From: Margaritifera margaritifera
Lineage: Eukaryota; Mollusca; Bivalvia; Unionida; Margaritiferidae
Length of the DNA: 64,000 nt
Assembly (NCBI GenBank): GCA_029931535.1
Contig: JAQPZY010001423.1
Location: forward strand, 758,501 to 822,500
Reading direction: 5' to 3'
Shown: positions 1-11,913 of the stretch, one piece after another
Layout of the letters: each line of letters opens with the position of its first letter
Position numbering within the stretch: position 1 is the first letter of the stretch
Translations under genes and position numbers: made by a program
Notes under the pieces: generated by a model
Told to the model about the DNA's origin: nothing
The model's input: the letters and a program-made list of their open reading frames with translations, nothing else
Databases searched by the model: none

Positions 1-311
1 AGTGCTTTCAGAATCATAAATACTGAGAGGCTCATTAAAAGCTATGGTAAGGTCCGGTAAAGATTATCTACGATAGTCAAAACTTGCGATGAACAAGACA
101 AGAAAGTCTGCCCATCGGTCAATTCCTTATCGTTAGGTGTCGTGTTTTGTTTACATCACCAGTGAGGTCTAAATACCACTCGCTGCAAATTTGCAATTTC
201 GGACTGCAGTTAAGATATTCATTAGTGCACACCTATAAAATCAAGCTTGCAGAATAGTTCGTATCCATGCAGCGACCATCTGAACTTCTATTTCGTCAGA
301 TGACATTGACT

Positions 312-1976
312 TTACTTACTCAGGTGGCTACTAACTTTTGACCTGGCACTGTACATGGGATTGTAAAGCTGGCCCTGTTGTTTGTCCTTCGAGTTCGAAG
401 AATGACCATGACAGTAACTGGTTTGGTTTCTGTGAGTACGTAAGTGGCTGATCAGGCCAATTTGTGCTCTGAACTGTCTGTGGCCAACTGGACAGGAGAT
501 GCCTCTTGGGGTTGCTTGATCAATACAGGACGTGCTGCAGTTCTGAGCTTTACGCTGATCGCGCTTCTGCACTGACTCTGCAATTAACCTCAGTTCAAAG
601 TCTGTAGCTCCAGTATGGATGAGACTGCGCCAGGTGGAGCAATTCTGTGCGAGATCTTCCCAAGACTCAGGGTCAATGTTGAGATGTTTCAAGGATGACT
701 TGAGGGAATCTTCGAAGCGTTTCTTCTGACCACCCTGAGATCGCTTTCTCTCTTTCAGCTCACCGTATAAGATCTTCTTTGGAAGTCGCTCTTCTGACAT
801 CCTGGTAACGTGGCATAGCCATTTCATCTGTGATTTCATCAGCAGAGTGTGGATGCTTGGAATGCCTGCCCGTGTGAAAACCTCTGTGTCTGGGACCCTG
901 TCCTGCCATCTTATCCTCGTCAGTTTCCTCATGCAGCCCATGTGAAAATGGTTCAGTTTCTTGGCATAGCGTCTGTACACCGTTAAGGTTTCGCATGCAT
1001 ACAGCAGAGTCGGCAACACAAGGGCTTTGTAGACCTTCCTTTTTTTTGTAGACTGATGCTCCCACACATTTGCGTGTAGTCTGCCAAAAGCCACAATTGC
1101 TTTATCAATTCTGGCGTTGGTTTCATCATTGATGTGGACTGCACGTGACAGTGTACTGCCAAGATAGGTGAACTTGTCCACTGCAAGGAGGATTTGGTCA
1201 TTTATTATTATGGTAGGCTCTACGAAACTCTTTCCTGGTGCAGGTTGGTGCATCACCTGTCTTCTTGATACTGATTGTGAGACCAACATTGTCGCAAGCT
1301 GAAGAGAAATGGTCATACTCTGTTGCATGTCAGACTCAGATCTGGCATTCACGGAACAGTCGTCAGCAAACAGGAGATCACGAACAGTCACTTCCTGTTA
1401 TCTAGTCTTTGCCTGTAGTATCCTCAGATTGATGAGCTTGCCGTCAGTCTGGTATCTGATATCAATTGAAGTGTCTTAGTCACGGAAGGCATCAGTAAGC
1501 ATGGCAGAGAACATCATACTGAAGAGGGTTGGGGTCAACACACAGCCTTGCTAGACTCCATTGGTGACTGGGAATGGTTCAGATGACTCACCTTCATCCA
1601 CGACACGATCAAGCATGCCATCATGGAATTGCCGAACTATTACGATGAATTTCTCGGGGCAACCAAATTTTGACATGATCTTCCAGAGGCCGTTACGACT
1701 GGCTGTGTCAAAGGCTTTTGTCAAGTCGATGAATGTCGTGTACAGGTTGGAGTTCTGTTCCTGGCATTTCTCCTGGAGCTGACGAGCTGCAAACACTATG
1801 TCTGTGGTCCCTCGTCCCTTCTTGAAGCCACACTTGCTCTTAAGCAGGAGCCTGCGATCAATGTGATGCAGAAGGCGATTATGCAGAACTGTGGCAGGGA
1901 TTTTGCCGGCTATTGACAGCAAAAAGATGCCCCGATGGTTGTCGCAGGATTGTCTGTTGCCTTTCCGCTTGTACAA
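312..1976 (-). pseudogene. LINE reverse transcriptase, palm to C-terminal region
   Basis: The segment at 1551-1976 carries the RT fingers/palm pattern: NHRGIFLLSIAGKI, then KCGFKKGRGTTDIVF, then TTFIDLTKAFDTA. The segment 312-1391 starts at the catalytic LLFADD box. It continues through FTYLGSTLS and YKALVLPTLLYACETLT, and ends in a degenerate zinc-finger-like tail with IGLISHLRTH. These are conserved LINE RT landmarks. The reading frame is broken near 1391-1551, so this is a relic. It belongs to the element at 312-3540. Confidence 0.85.
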
Positions 1977-3540
1977 GTGGACAATGGATGCATCCTTATA
2001 CTCCTGGGGTATAGTTCCTTGAGTTCACATTGACTGGAACAGTTCTGTCAGTTTTTGTGCCATATGCGAGCCTCCTGCTTTGTAAACTTCTGCTGGTATA
2101 GCATCCGCTCCAGGTGCTTTGCCATTTGACAGCTGGTCAATTGCTTTCTCAGTTTTAGTCAGCTCTGGAGGATCAGCAAGTGATCTCTTGATTTACACTT
2201 GGGGCTTTCGATCACTTGCCTCCTCACTGATAGATGATTGTAGATTGATGATGTTGTTAAAGTGTTCTGTCCATCTTTATAGTATCTTTTATTGTCAGTG
2301 AGCAGTGTGGTTTTGTCAGCACTCCGTATTGGAGATGTTTCTGATGACAGTGGCCCGTAGATTGTCTTCAAAGTATCATAGAAGTTCTTCATGCCATTTC
2401 TGTCTGCGTAGGACTGAATCTCATCTGCTTTGTTGCTCAACCATGAGTCTTGCGATTCTCTGAGTTTGCATTGGATAGTCCTCTTGATGTTGTTCAAAGC
2501 TGCCTTTTTAGATGATGAAGTGCTATATTCTAAACAGGCCTTTTGTAGCTGATGCTTCTCATTCAGAAGTCTCTGCATGGCAGCATCGTTCTCATCAAAC
2601 CAATCTTGATGTTTACGTCTTGTGGGACCGAGGGTTTTGGATGCAGCTGAGTACACAGAGTCTCTGAAGAATGACCAGTTTTCATCGATATTCTCCATTG
2701 TTTCCAGTTGGCTGCACAGTTCTTCGACAAATGCTTGTTTTACATTCTCTTGTTTCAATTTGGAGACATTGAGCTTTTTGGGCACTTTTTGGCATTCTGG
2801 TCGTCTGCTGGGCTGAATCTGGATATTGAACTTGGAGACTATGAGTCTGTGGTCAGTCCAATCTTCTGCACTTCTCGTGGCCTTCGTGACTCAGACATCT
2901 TGCCTGTCTCTTCTCCTGACGATTACATAGTCAGTGAGATGCCAGTGCTTGGAGCGTGGGTGCATCCAAGACGTCTTGTTGCGGTTTTGGTAGGCGGAAG
3001 ATTGTGTTGGTGATTAGGAGGTCGTGTTCAGCGCATTTCCTCAGTAGGAGGAATCCCCGTTGTTGCATTTGCCAAAACCATTTTTCCCAATGACACCTGA
3101 CCATGTCTGGTGGTCTGTGCCAACTCTAGTACTGAAGTCGCCAAGGATGATGAGCTTGTGTGACTTCGGTACTTCTGCGATAAGAGACTCCAGGTCTTCG
3201 TACAATTTGTCCTTGATCTCATCTGGGTTGGTCATGGTGGGTTCATAGGCGCTGATTATGCATGTTTTTTTCTTCTCCAGACAGTGGAAGTCTCATATGC
3301 ATTAGTCTGTCATTCACGCCCTTTGGAAGATTGGTGAGCTTACTGACTAGCTGTGATTTTTATGGCAAACCCAACATCAGCTTCACGTCGCTCTTCTCTA
3401 CTTCGGCCATTCCAGAAGAAGGTGTAGCCGACTCCTACTTCGGTGAGTTTTCCTTCCTAAGCTAGGCGAGTTTCACTCAGGATTGCTATCTGAATGTTGA
3501 ATCTGGCCAATTTTAGCTGGGTAATCCTTGTCATAGGCTG
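312..3540 (-). mobile_element. Decayed non-LTR retrotransposon (LINE) with endonuclease and reverse transcriptase
   Basis: Read on the minus strand, the pieces run in LINE order. An AP-endonuclease-like segment lies near 3041-3540, with LIILGDF followed by RVGTDHQTW. A linker lies at 2159-2785, then the reverse-transcriptase palm (1551-1976) and thumb/C-terminus (312-1391). Several frame breaks and stops separate the pieces, so no intact ORF remains. The 5' end is truncated inside the endonuclease, starting near KLARFNIQIAILSETRLA. This architecture is typical of APE-type LINEs. I cannot assign the clade without a search. Confidence 0.85.
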
Positions 3541-6500
3541 TTCCTTACGTATGGAGAACCAATTGTATTAGATACACATAAAAATGATGATAAAAAGGAA
3601 CGACATTATAAAACTGGAAATATGGAAATTGTAAAATCTACATGCTTGAGTCATATTAAACTTTATAATTGCAACTCTAAAATGTTATCAATTTGTTTAT
3701 TTTTATTTTGCTGTTTCAAAAATATTTCGTATCAGTATTACAGACTTATTTCAGCTATGAATCCTTTTTGAGGGTTTCTGATACGTAGCTATTTATAGAA
3801 CAGGCGAATAACTACGTCAACATCAAACAAGTAATTCCACCAATGGTAGCCGATTTAAGGTTTTGAAAATTACACAGCATGGTCTTAATATTTTATCTAA
3901 ATGGGCACAAGTATTCCTTGTAGGAGCTCAAAATTAAAGCAAAGGTTATTTTGTTTTCTTGGACATAAAACTGACACTAGGATTTGATGCTTTCATGGAC
4001 GGGTTCAACGTGATTTGGCCGATTCATTATTGTCCAGACTCGTGAGTAACCAGTTTTCATTTCTTTAAACCTATTTTCGTGTTCATTAACAGGCTAGGCT
4101 AACTACAGGGGCTCCTCACAAATGAAATTAAGACTAACGGTAAATGGTTTTAGTGATGGGGTCCAATAGTCATACAAAGTAAGACATCGATCCTGACAGT
4201 TACGATAGGGGAAGGGGCGTGATGTATCCGCCTCCCCCCACCGCACCCATCGTAACTATCATGGTCGGCGTCTTACATTGTAGGATTAGGGGTCCAAGTG
4301 TTATAATGTTAGTCTTTGGACACCCCCCCCCCCATCAATATATTCATTTACCGATAGTTTTAATTTCATTTGTAACGAGCCGCAATGAAAGTGCTGCAGC
4401 CCCAATGTTTTTCTTGGTTGATTTTGAATTTCCCCAGCTCTGAGATTGGGGTCTACATAAGAGATCTTACTCTTTTAGAGATTTAAATCGTTTTGATTTC
4501 TGGTCATCCTTCCTCTTTAAGAGATTTAAATCGTTTTAGTTTGAGGTCATCCTGCTGTTCAACTGGCAAGTGACTAAAGTTTAGTTGGTTCATTTGGAAT
4601 GCTTGATAATTCAGCTCGTGCAATATCGTCCACTTCAAAAGGCACCCAGACAGTTGCTTACTAAGGGTAAATGGCGCCCGGGGCGACGATGTGGATAGTA
4701 GAGAGGACAGATTATTGACTGGGTGACAATTTCGGCTTCAGTTTCGCTGACAAGAAAATGAAATCTCAAAAATCAGTAGAGCTGCTGCTCAAAAAGAGAG
4801 ATACACGTAGGGTTGAGTTGAGTGTGTACCAAAATCCACAGCCCCCCCCCCCCAACGCATGATTACTTACAGAAAAGTAGATGCTTTATGGACACAATGA
4901 AAAAGAGTAATATAGTATTTTCGCCGCGAAAATTTGCCGGCAACGTAACGTAACAGCTTAATTTACGTCACCGCTATTATAAAACGTCACAAAGAAGTAC
5001 GCATGAATGGTACTCATTTGCTAAGAATTTATGATGGTTGAGGTCTTTTAAAATTAATCGCGTGAAGATGAACAATTTTTTTTCAAGTTTTAACATTGTG
5101 TTCGGTTTTTATATTAATGACGGCGTACAAAAGAAAGTTTTGCTTTAAAGCATATAATAAATAGGTTATTGAATTTGTACTCAAACCTATTCGTGTTGAC
5201 TAAAGTCTATTTCAGCACGATCTAATAGGTATACCCTTGAAGTTTTCGGAAGAAAAACATTACTTCACAAATTAAACATGATAACAACAAACCTTCACAA
5301 CACAAGATCTCAGTTATTTTGAGCAGGTAATGAATGGTAGACATGGAAATTCCTGTACAAATTGGCCATTTTTGCAAGTCATTGCGGGTCATTTTCTGAA
5401 ATTTATTATCAGTCACAACATCCTCAGCCTTTTCCGTTAAGTCGAGAAAGAAACTTCAAATGTAATTCTCCGCCATTTAGAACTATATTCGGAACTACTT
5501 TTTTGTTCACATGGCTCAATATGGCGGCGGAAGGAGACAAAGTCACAATCGGAATATTGTCGGAGTTTTCTGTCGCAACATATGTGGTGCACTCCGCCGT
5601 AGGCGAACGACAAGAGCCATCAACCACATCCGAGGTTCTTTGTTGACTTGACGGAAACGGCCGAGCGATGCTCCGATTGAGGTATTATAATTATGACTTG
5701 CATTATGTTTCCTTTCCAGAAAATGTTAATTGATATAAGGCATGACTACTAAAAGTATAACACTGTACCAGCTTTACCCACTTTAACACTGTACCAGCTT
5801 TACCCACTTTAACACTGTACCAGCTTTACCCACTTTAACACTGTACCAGCTTTACCCACTTTAACACTGTACCAGCTTTACCCACTTTAACACTGTACCA
5901 GCTTTACCCACTGTTCGAGTCCGAATACCTTCTACTCTCTGAAAGAAACTCTGTGGTAATCGTCGTGATACTTCCTAACTTGATAAGTTTTTGCGGACGT
6001 ACATTCGGCTGAATGTACGAATATATTCTTACAGCCTCGACCTGTCCAGACTGTGTCTGCGTGAAGAATTTAAGATATCAGTCTGCGGAAATTACGGTAA
6101 AATCTACGCCCCTTTGCGGATTGTTTACGTCAAACTGATGCATTTTGATTTCATCCTTTGAGCAAGTGTTGACATCATGGAAATTATAACATCATAATGA
6201 GCATGACGTCAAAAATGAAGCATGGCAAATAAACAACTAAACTGATCTGACATCATTTTTCCTGACTGACATAAAACTTAAGTTTTCTTTACCTTGAAGA
6301 TGTACATTCACATGCTTTGTTTTCATTATTAAATTTAATTTTCCTGTGTCAATGCACACAACAAAGATACAGTCTGAGTTACACGTAGTCCTCACAATAT
6401 TGAACAATTATTCCATAATGTTGTTGTGAAAGCCATAGGTCAAGCTGGCATCATCGGCAAGAAATCCCTGCGTCTTATAGAGAATTTGGTTCTCTTTCAC

Positions 6501-6600
6501 TCCTTTCATGTAGAATATAATGGACAGCAGATGTTAGCGTCTGAGAGACTAGCCAACATCCATTAGGTCCAGGAAAAAAGCGGCAGACAGAACTGAGAAA
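3530..6600 (+). repeat. Diverged ~3-kb interspersed repeat, copy A
   Basis: Blocks of this stretch recur in the same order and orientation at about 47515-50240. Matching blocks include 3540-3650 with 47516-47640, 4680-4760 with 48050-48140, 4920-5240 with 48950-49260, 6040-6420 with 49670-50030, and 6430-6580 with 50040-50220. Identity is moderate with many indels. I see no long coding region. A short block near 6440-6580 keeps some coding-like similarity to its partner. Either an old segmental duplication or two copies of one unrecognised mobile element would explain it. Confidence 0.7.
5759..5912. repeat. 26-bp tandem array, six copies
   Basis: The unit AACACTGTACCAGCTTTACC plus CACTTT repeats six times, almost perfectly. 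The paralogous segment near 49499-49525 has a single diverged unit, so the array expanded after the two ~3-kb copies separated. Confidence 0.95.
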
Positions 6601-7290
6601 AACTATCCATTTTGTTGCCTTTACATGATATCAACACCCCCTCTTCTTCATACTTAATCCCACCTTCAGACAGTGACCCATGCGTCATAATTCAAAATTC
6701 GTCACATGTGATGCGTCAACCTACTATTAATGCATATATGTAGTATTTATAATCTCAATGTAATTGAAATCTGTGTACATTTGACCTTTGACCTCCTCCG
6801 GTGGACACTGGGGGCAAGAGTCAAGGATGACACCCCACTCCAAGGCAGTTCAACAGGTACAGGCAGTAAAAATTCTAACCATTAGGTAATGGCGGAATCA
6901 TTCCTATTTTAACCTCAAATTGCGCTATTACTATCACTTTGATTTAGATTTTATGGTCAGATCAAATTTTGTATTGGCGAACCGCAGTTTGAACACCGGT
7001 ATATCTAGATCACTGAAACGCTTGTATTATCTGATTGTAATTTTTTTATGAAAGCGTACCTAAGCGACTATATCACAAAACAATTGAATATTGACTAATC
7101 AGTAGGGGTACGACAACATCACGAGCACACAAAAATATTATTACCATCTCGTGTAGGAAGGGCACGCTGATCATTACAATGTAAAACAATCACATACATA
7201 TTATCTAGAAGAGTACACAGTTTCTAGTTTTGAATGAAAGCATAACCATAAAGTACCATTATTATAAATCCAAATGTTGTTCACTGTAAT
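6600..7290. other. Intergenic, no gene seen
   Basis: There is no coding region I can support. A short block near 7085-7165 contains ACCATCTCGTGTAGG, which recurs in the degenerate repeat cluster near 51040-51250. Confidence 0.5.
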
Positions 7291-8480
7291 ATTAAAAATT
7301 AGCAGCAGCATCAAAATTTGTTACTCATAAATACAGAATAATAAAATGACCACAGCAGCATCTATGATTGGAAGAGCAATAGCTAGCGGCCTAGCATCTA
7401 CAGGAAGTAATTATGTTCAATTTATTTGATCCAGCTAGAGCTGATTAGGAGCCACGATACAGAAATGGCAATAGTACCAAAGAAAAAAAAAAAAAAAAGA
7501 AAAAAAAATATGAAATGAAAACATATCAAAGAAACTTGACTGCTTGAATAAAATATTGAGTGAAAAATGAAGGGTTGGTGAAGCAATACTTAAACAACCT
7601 GGACCCAGCAGAACCTCACCTTAGGCGACAAAAAACGCTGACGTTTTTGTGGCATATAGATAGCAAAGATGTCGTAGTACGATAGCTACATAACGCCTAA
7701 CAAGCAGCAGAAAATTAAATAGCAAAATCTAAGACATCATTGTATCACATATACTTGTTTACCTAGCAGCATTAAACACAAATAAACTTTACTAGTAGCA
7801 ATACCAAAGCTGACTCCAAATATATTGATTGTACCAGGTTGTATAAGGTTCATGGAGATACTAACAACGGAGTGGTAAACAATTTGGGTAGAATGCATGT
7901 GAAACAAAACACCATATCATCCGGAAGCTATGATCTTTTCAAGTTAAATGACTGCAAACATTTTCATGATATGCAAAGATTTGTTGTTACCTATTTCGTT
8001 CAGAACCAAAAGGATTGATGAATTAAAAATTTAGAAAGCTACGATTAGGAGTTGGTAATGAGCAAAACACTGGTTCTGAAGCTGGATTGTTTGTGGTCTG
8101 TGAACAAGTTTAGAATACCACTTGACTTCCAAATGATACTCACTGATCATTGTCTACTGTATCCATGTAGTCTTCCTCTGGAGTTTATATTTAACATTAC
8201 ACTTGCAAAAGTAGCTGAAGTGATAGAAGGAAGAAATCAAGAATATCAACTGGAAAACGTTTGCCTACAGTACAATACGATCAATTAATGATACGTACAG
8301 AAATGTGATTGTTTTCTTCAATGACACAATCACTATGGAGATTCATCGACATCGCAGCAAATATATCTTTTAACAAACATCACGCTTAATTCTAACGGGA
8401 TGAGTTTGATGGATGTTTTGATACTGTGCAAAAGAGTGGAGACAGTGATTTTGAAATGTTTTATTACTCAATAATAGATA
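7290..8480 (+). pseudogene. Relic of a second Polinton-like virus lineage, copy 1 (small membrane-type gene plus capsid-like gene)
   Basis: This stretch aligns by eye with 63078-64000. Both copies start a small ORF with M-T/S-T-A and share IxGAIAxGL and TGSN (7344 onward here). Further along, both share the block around TPNIL/IPNIL and the nucleotide string ACATATCATCCGGAAGC (7911-7927 here, 63883-63899 there). This copy is more damaged upstream, with an A-rich expansion at 7485-7510, but keeps more of the downstream gene. A degenerate integrated viral element is the simplest reading. The family assignment is inferred from general resemblance. Confidence 0.5.
8052..8288 (+). pseudogene. Fragment resembling a capsid protein of a Polinton-like element
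   Basis: The 78-codon open stretch contains NKFRIPLDFQMILTDHCLLY, followed by PCSLPLEF, a segment ending in ITLAKVAEVIEG, and QLENVCLQYNTIN. This resembles the middle of major-capsid-like proteins that I associate with Polinton-type elements of cnidarians and other invertebrates. It lies downstream of sequence homologous to the capsid-like start at 63701, so the two copies show complementary parts of one gene. The assignment rests on recalled family resemblance and needs a profile search. Confidence 0.4.
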
Positions 8481-8538
8481 AAATCTCGGTGACTATAGAA
8501 AGTCTGCCAAATATGGTGTATTCCTAGGCTTTTCAATT

Positions 8539-8857
8539 CACAGGGGCTCGTATTGTTGCTTACAATTTACCTATCAGTCATACATGTACTATATAATACT
8601 TCTCTCCTTTCACGCGCGACATATTTAAGAATCGACACTGATATTTCAAGCTACACTTCGCATAGCGTAATAAATTTGGTACCGATGTTTTGCTCAGGGA
8701 TTCGACTTTTTATGCCTACACAAAGTTTGACTTATTACCACACCTTTAAGGAATGCCAGACCATTTTACCACGCTACCGGTCGACATGGCAATGGTCGTG
8801 CGCGCTTAATATGTATGACTGATAGGTAAATTGTAAGCAACAATATGAGCCCCTGTG
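8539..8857. mobile_element. hAT-type MITE with 8-bp target duplication
   Basis: The element starts CACAGGGGCTCG and ends with the inverted counterpart GAGCCCCTGTG. The inverted repeats extend about 45 bp with one or two mismatches, through TTGCTTACAATTTACCTATC. An exact TTTCAATT lies on each side (8531-8538 and 8858-8865). An 8-bp duplication with CAGGGGC-like termini is characteristic of the hAT superfamily. The 319-bp length leaves no room for a transposase, so this is non-autonomous. The open frame inside it (8553-8822) is not credible as a gene. Confidence 0.9.
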
Positions 8858-8865
8858 TTTCAATT

Positions 8866-10769
8866 GAGGCAACAGTTTAGATAATCTACTAAGTATTTCC
8901 TCGATGAACAACGAAAGTTACAGAAATTAGAAACGTAAGTGTTAACAATCTCTGCACTGACAATTATTGCATATGGCTCTATTTGAGAAGTACTGGTCTA
9001 CATTGAACGGTAAAAGGTGCTATTTGCATTTTTATTTGTAGCAAATATTGAGTTAGCCTCATATTTGGAATCAGTTATATTTCTTTTCTTAGGAAAGAAA
9101 TTACCATCCACTGATTTATAATACTCCAGAATACACAAAAGTAAAAGGGGATATGTGCTAATGGCTCATATATTTTTTTGGGTGAAAGTAGATAAATAAC
9201 AAAGTCAGCTAGTAAAAGTTATATGAGACATTAGCACTTTCTTCAAAAGCAAGAGCATGATTTAATTTGATGGCAAAAGATGATGAAATCCAATATTAAC
9301 CTTTGACCTGACATCCAATATTAACTTTTGACCTGAAATCCAATATTAGCTTTTGACCTGAAACAATGTGCTCTACTCAGCTAATTGTCAAGGGATTATT
9401 TCGGTCTGTCATTGTTCTCGGATTGAAATAAATAGTTTAGATATCACAGTATAGTGCTTTAATTACATGTAGGTAAAACAGCATCAGGAAAGACGTATGA
9501 ATAGCTTGGTTAAGTATTAGAATCCAAATTTATCTCTGTGGATGCAGTGACACAGCTAGTTGGAAAAAGACGCACTTTGTAGGTATGTGTGATCATTTAA
9601 GATTAATCAAAAGTTAAAAAGAATATCAAGGTATATATGACTTCTAAGATTTTGTTCTAGGCTTGTATATTTGTACATATTGTGATTTTAACCATTGTTA
9701 TATCACATTTACTTATCACAATTGATACAAATTTACAACAAATATATAAGTATTTGAGATACACATGAAGTTATTACTTTGCGCATGTATTTGCATTCTT
9801 TTTGTTGCTTTTTTTTTTACCATGTAATACATATCCCTCCCCTGGATTTCCGTCTTCATTAAACCATTCTTTTGTTCATGACCTTATGATTGTCTTTACA
9901 AATTTTCTATTTAATAACATATTTAATCTAAATTGCTATTTTGTCAAATATCTGATCACTTTGCATTATTTAAGGAACAATTTAAATTTCATGTGATTGA
10001 ATTGTAAATAAATGAGAAACTTAACAAATGTACTAAGCAATCTTTGGATTAATTGTACCAATACGTTTCTTTTGATAGTGGCCATTCTACCATTCAGTCT
10101 CTTCTTACATAACATTAATGCAATAGACTGTCATGAATAAAAGAGTAGCCTTCATTCAGTTTCACCATCCAAAAATACGCTATTTAATCCATTTGTATAA
10201 CTTCGCATTTCTTATGTTTAAGGTGGTTTTTTATTTATTTTTTTCTGATTAAACTTTACTCTCAGCTGAAAAGTACCATTTTCTTTGTAAATAAATCTGG
10301 ATCAAGCTGACTGCCGTGATTGGTCTGACTGGTTAGATTAAATTTTTAAGTTTTGTACAAGCTGAAATAAACGATGCTACACTTGCGGAGAAGAAAACAG
10401 ATTCATGAGGAACAATCAGAGAAAAAAATAATATGAAAACACATTCAGATCCGAACGAAGGTATCTGGAAAAGAAAAATATGACAAAATATAAGTATGGG
10501 TGATCGTGCACAAGTACAACTCTGTGATCAAAGATTTTTAGAGAAAATACACATTTCTTGGTCATCTTCTATATCAAGAACAAAAAAGCAATTGAAACTA
10601 TTTTCGCCGAAATAGATCTCATCACATATGATGCACAAAGAGAGATTGTCAATACTTTGAAAAGAACAAAAGAAACAAACTTGTAACGAGATTTAAATTG
10701 CCTTTCTATTACAAGGTACTAACTTGTCCGTAAGGTAAAGTATGTATCTTATCCAATAAATAAGGTTTA
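8866..10769. other. Intergenic AT-rich DNA, no gene seen
   Basis: I find no recognisable coding region. A short triplication of ATCCAATATTA(A/G)C(C/T)TTTGACCTGA occupies 9285-9363. Confidence 0.5.
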
Positions 10770-11688
10770 TCATAATACATAGACAATTCAACTTTGTATC
10801 ATCATACATAGACAATTCTACTTTGTATCATCATACATAGACAATTCAACTTTGTATCATCATACATAGACAATTCTACTTTGTATCATCATACATAGAC
10901 AATTCTACTTTGTATCATCATACATAGACAATTCAACTTTGTATCATCATACATAGACAATTCTACTTTGTATCATCATATATAGACAATTCTACTTTGT
11001 ATCATCATATATAGACAATTTTACTTTGTATCATCATATATAGACAATTCTACTTTGTATCATCATATATAGACAATTTTACTTTGTATCATCATATATA
11101 GACAATTCTACTTTGTATCATCATATATAGACAATTTTACTTTGTATCATCATATATAGACAATTCTACTTTGTATCATCATACATAGACAATTCAACTT
11201 TGTATCATCATACATAGACAATTCCTCTTTGTATCATCATACATAGACAATTCCTCTTTGTATCATCATACATAGACAATTCTACTTTGTATCATTCATA
11301 GACAATTCAACTTTGTATCATCATACACAGACAATTCAACTTTGTATCATCATATATAGACAATTCAACTTTGTATCATCATATATAGACAATTCTACTT
11401 TGTATCATCATATATAGACAACTCTACTTTGTATCATCATATCATACATAGACAATTCTACTTTGTATCATCATACATAGGCAATTCTACTTTGTATCAT
11501 CATACATAGACAATTCAACTTTGTATCATCATACATAGACAATTCAACTTTGTATCATCATATATAGACAATTCTACTTTGTATCATCATACATAAATAA
11601 TTCTTCTTTGTATCATCATATATAGACAATTCAACTTTGTATCATCATATATAGACAATTCAACTTTGTATTATCATATATAGACAAT
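10770..11688. repeat. 29-bp minisatellite, left part (Polinton insertion site)
   Basis: About 31 copies of a ~29-bp unit, roughly ACAATTCTACTTTGTATCAT followed by CATACATAG, with variants ACATAG/ATATAG and TTCTAC/TTCAAC/TTCCTC. Variants alternate in short blocks, suggesting higher-order duplication (for example the alternating TTCTAC/TTTTAC units near 10990-11160). The array is interrupted at 11688 by the Polinton and resumes at 31072. Confidence 0.95.
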
Positions 11689-11869
11689 AGTAGTAATGAA
11701 GGAGGTGATTCTGGACCATTTATGATTTTTTCATTTTTATTTTTTCATTTCGATCCGGTTGCTGCGCAGCTCGCATTTACACGCTCGCCTGCTCGCAACC
11801 TTCTCTTCATTGCAAAATCAAAATGAAAAAATCATAAAAGATCCAGAATACACCTCCTTCATTACTACT
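11689..11869. repeat. Nested palindrome at left terminus
   Basis: The first ~50 bp (AGTAGTAATGAAGGAGGTG and onward) recur inverted at 11820-11869 with about three mismatches. The GC-richer loop holds a second, smaller inverted pair, GGTTGC and GCAACC. A single strand could fold into a long hairpin at the very end of the element. Confidence 0.9.
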
Positions 11870-11913
11870 CACATAAAAAAAATTCCTATTAGACATTATA
11901 TTATTGTATAATA

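Noticed and set aside
5362..5646. 94-codon open frame in repeat copy A
   Set aside because: Not conserved in copy B, and the opposite strand is equally open. Likely chance.
10770..11688. Regular short repeats resembling a CRISPR array
   Set aside because: Units abut with no unique spacers, variants drift along the array, and the context is eukaryotic. It is a minisatellite.
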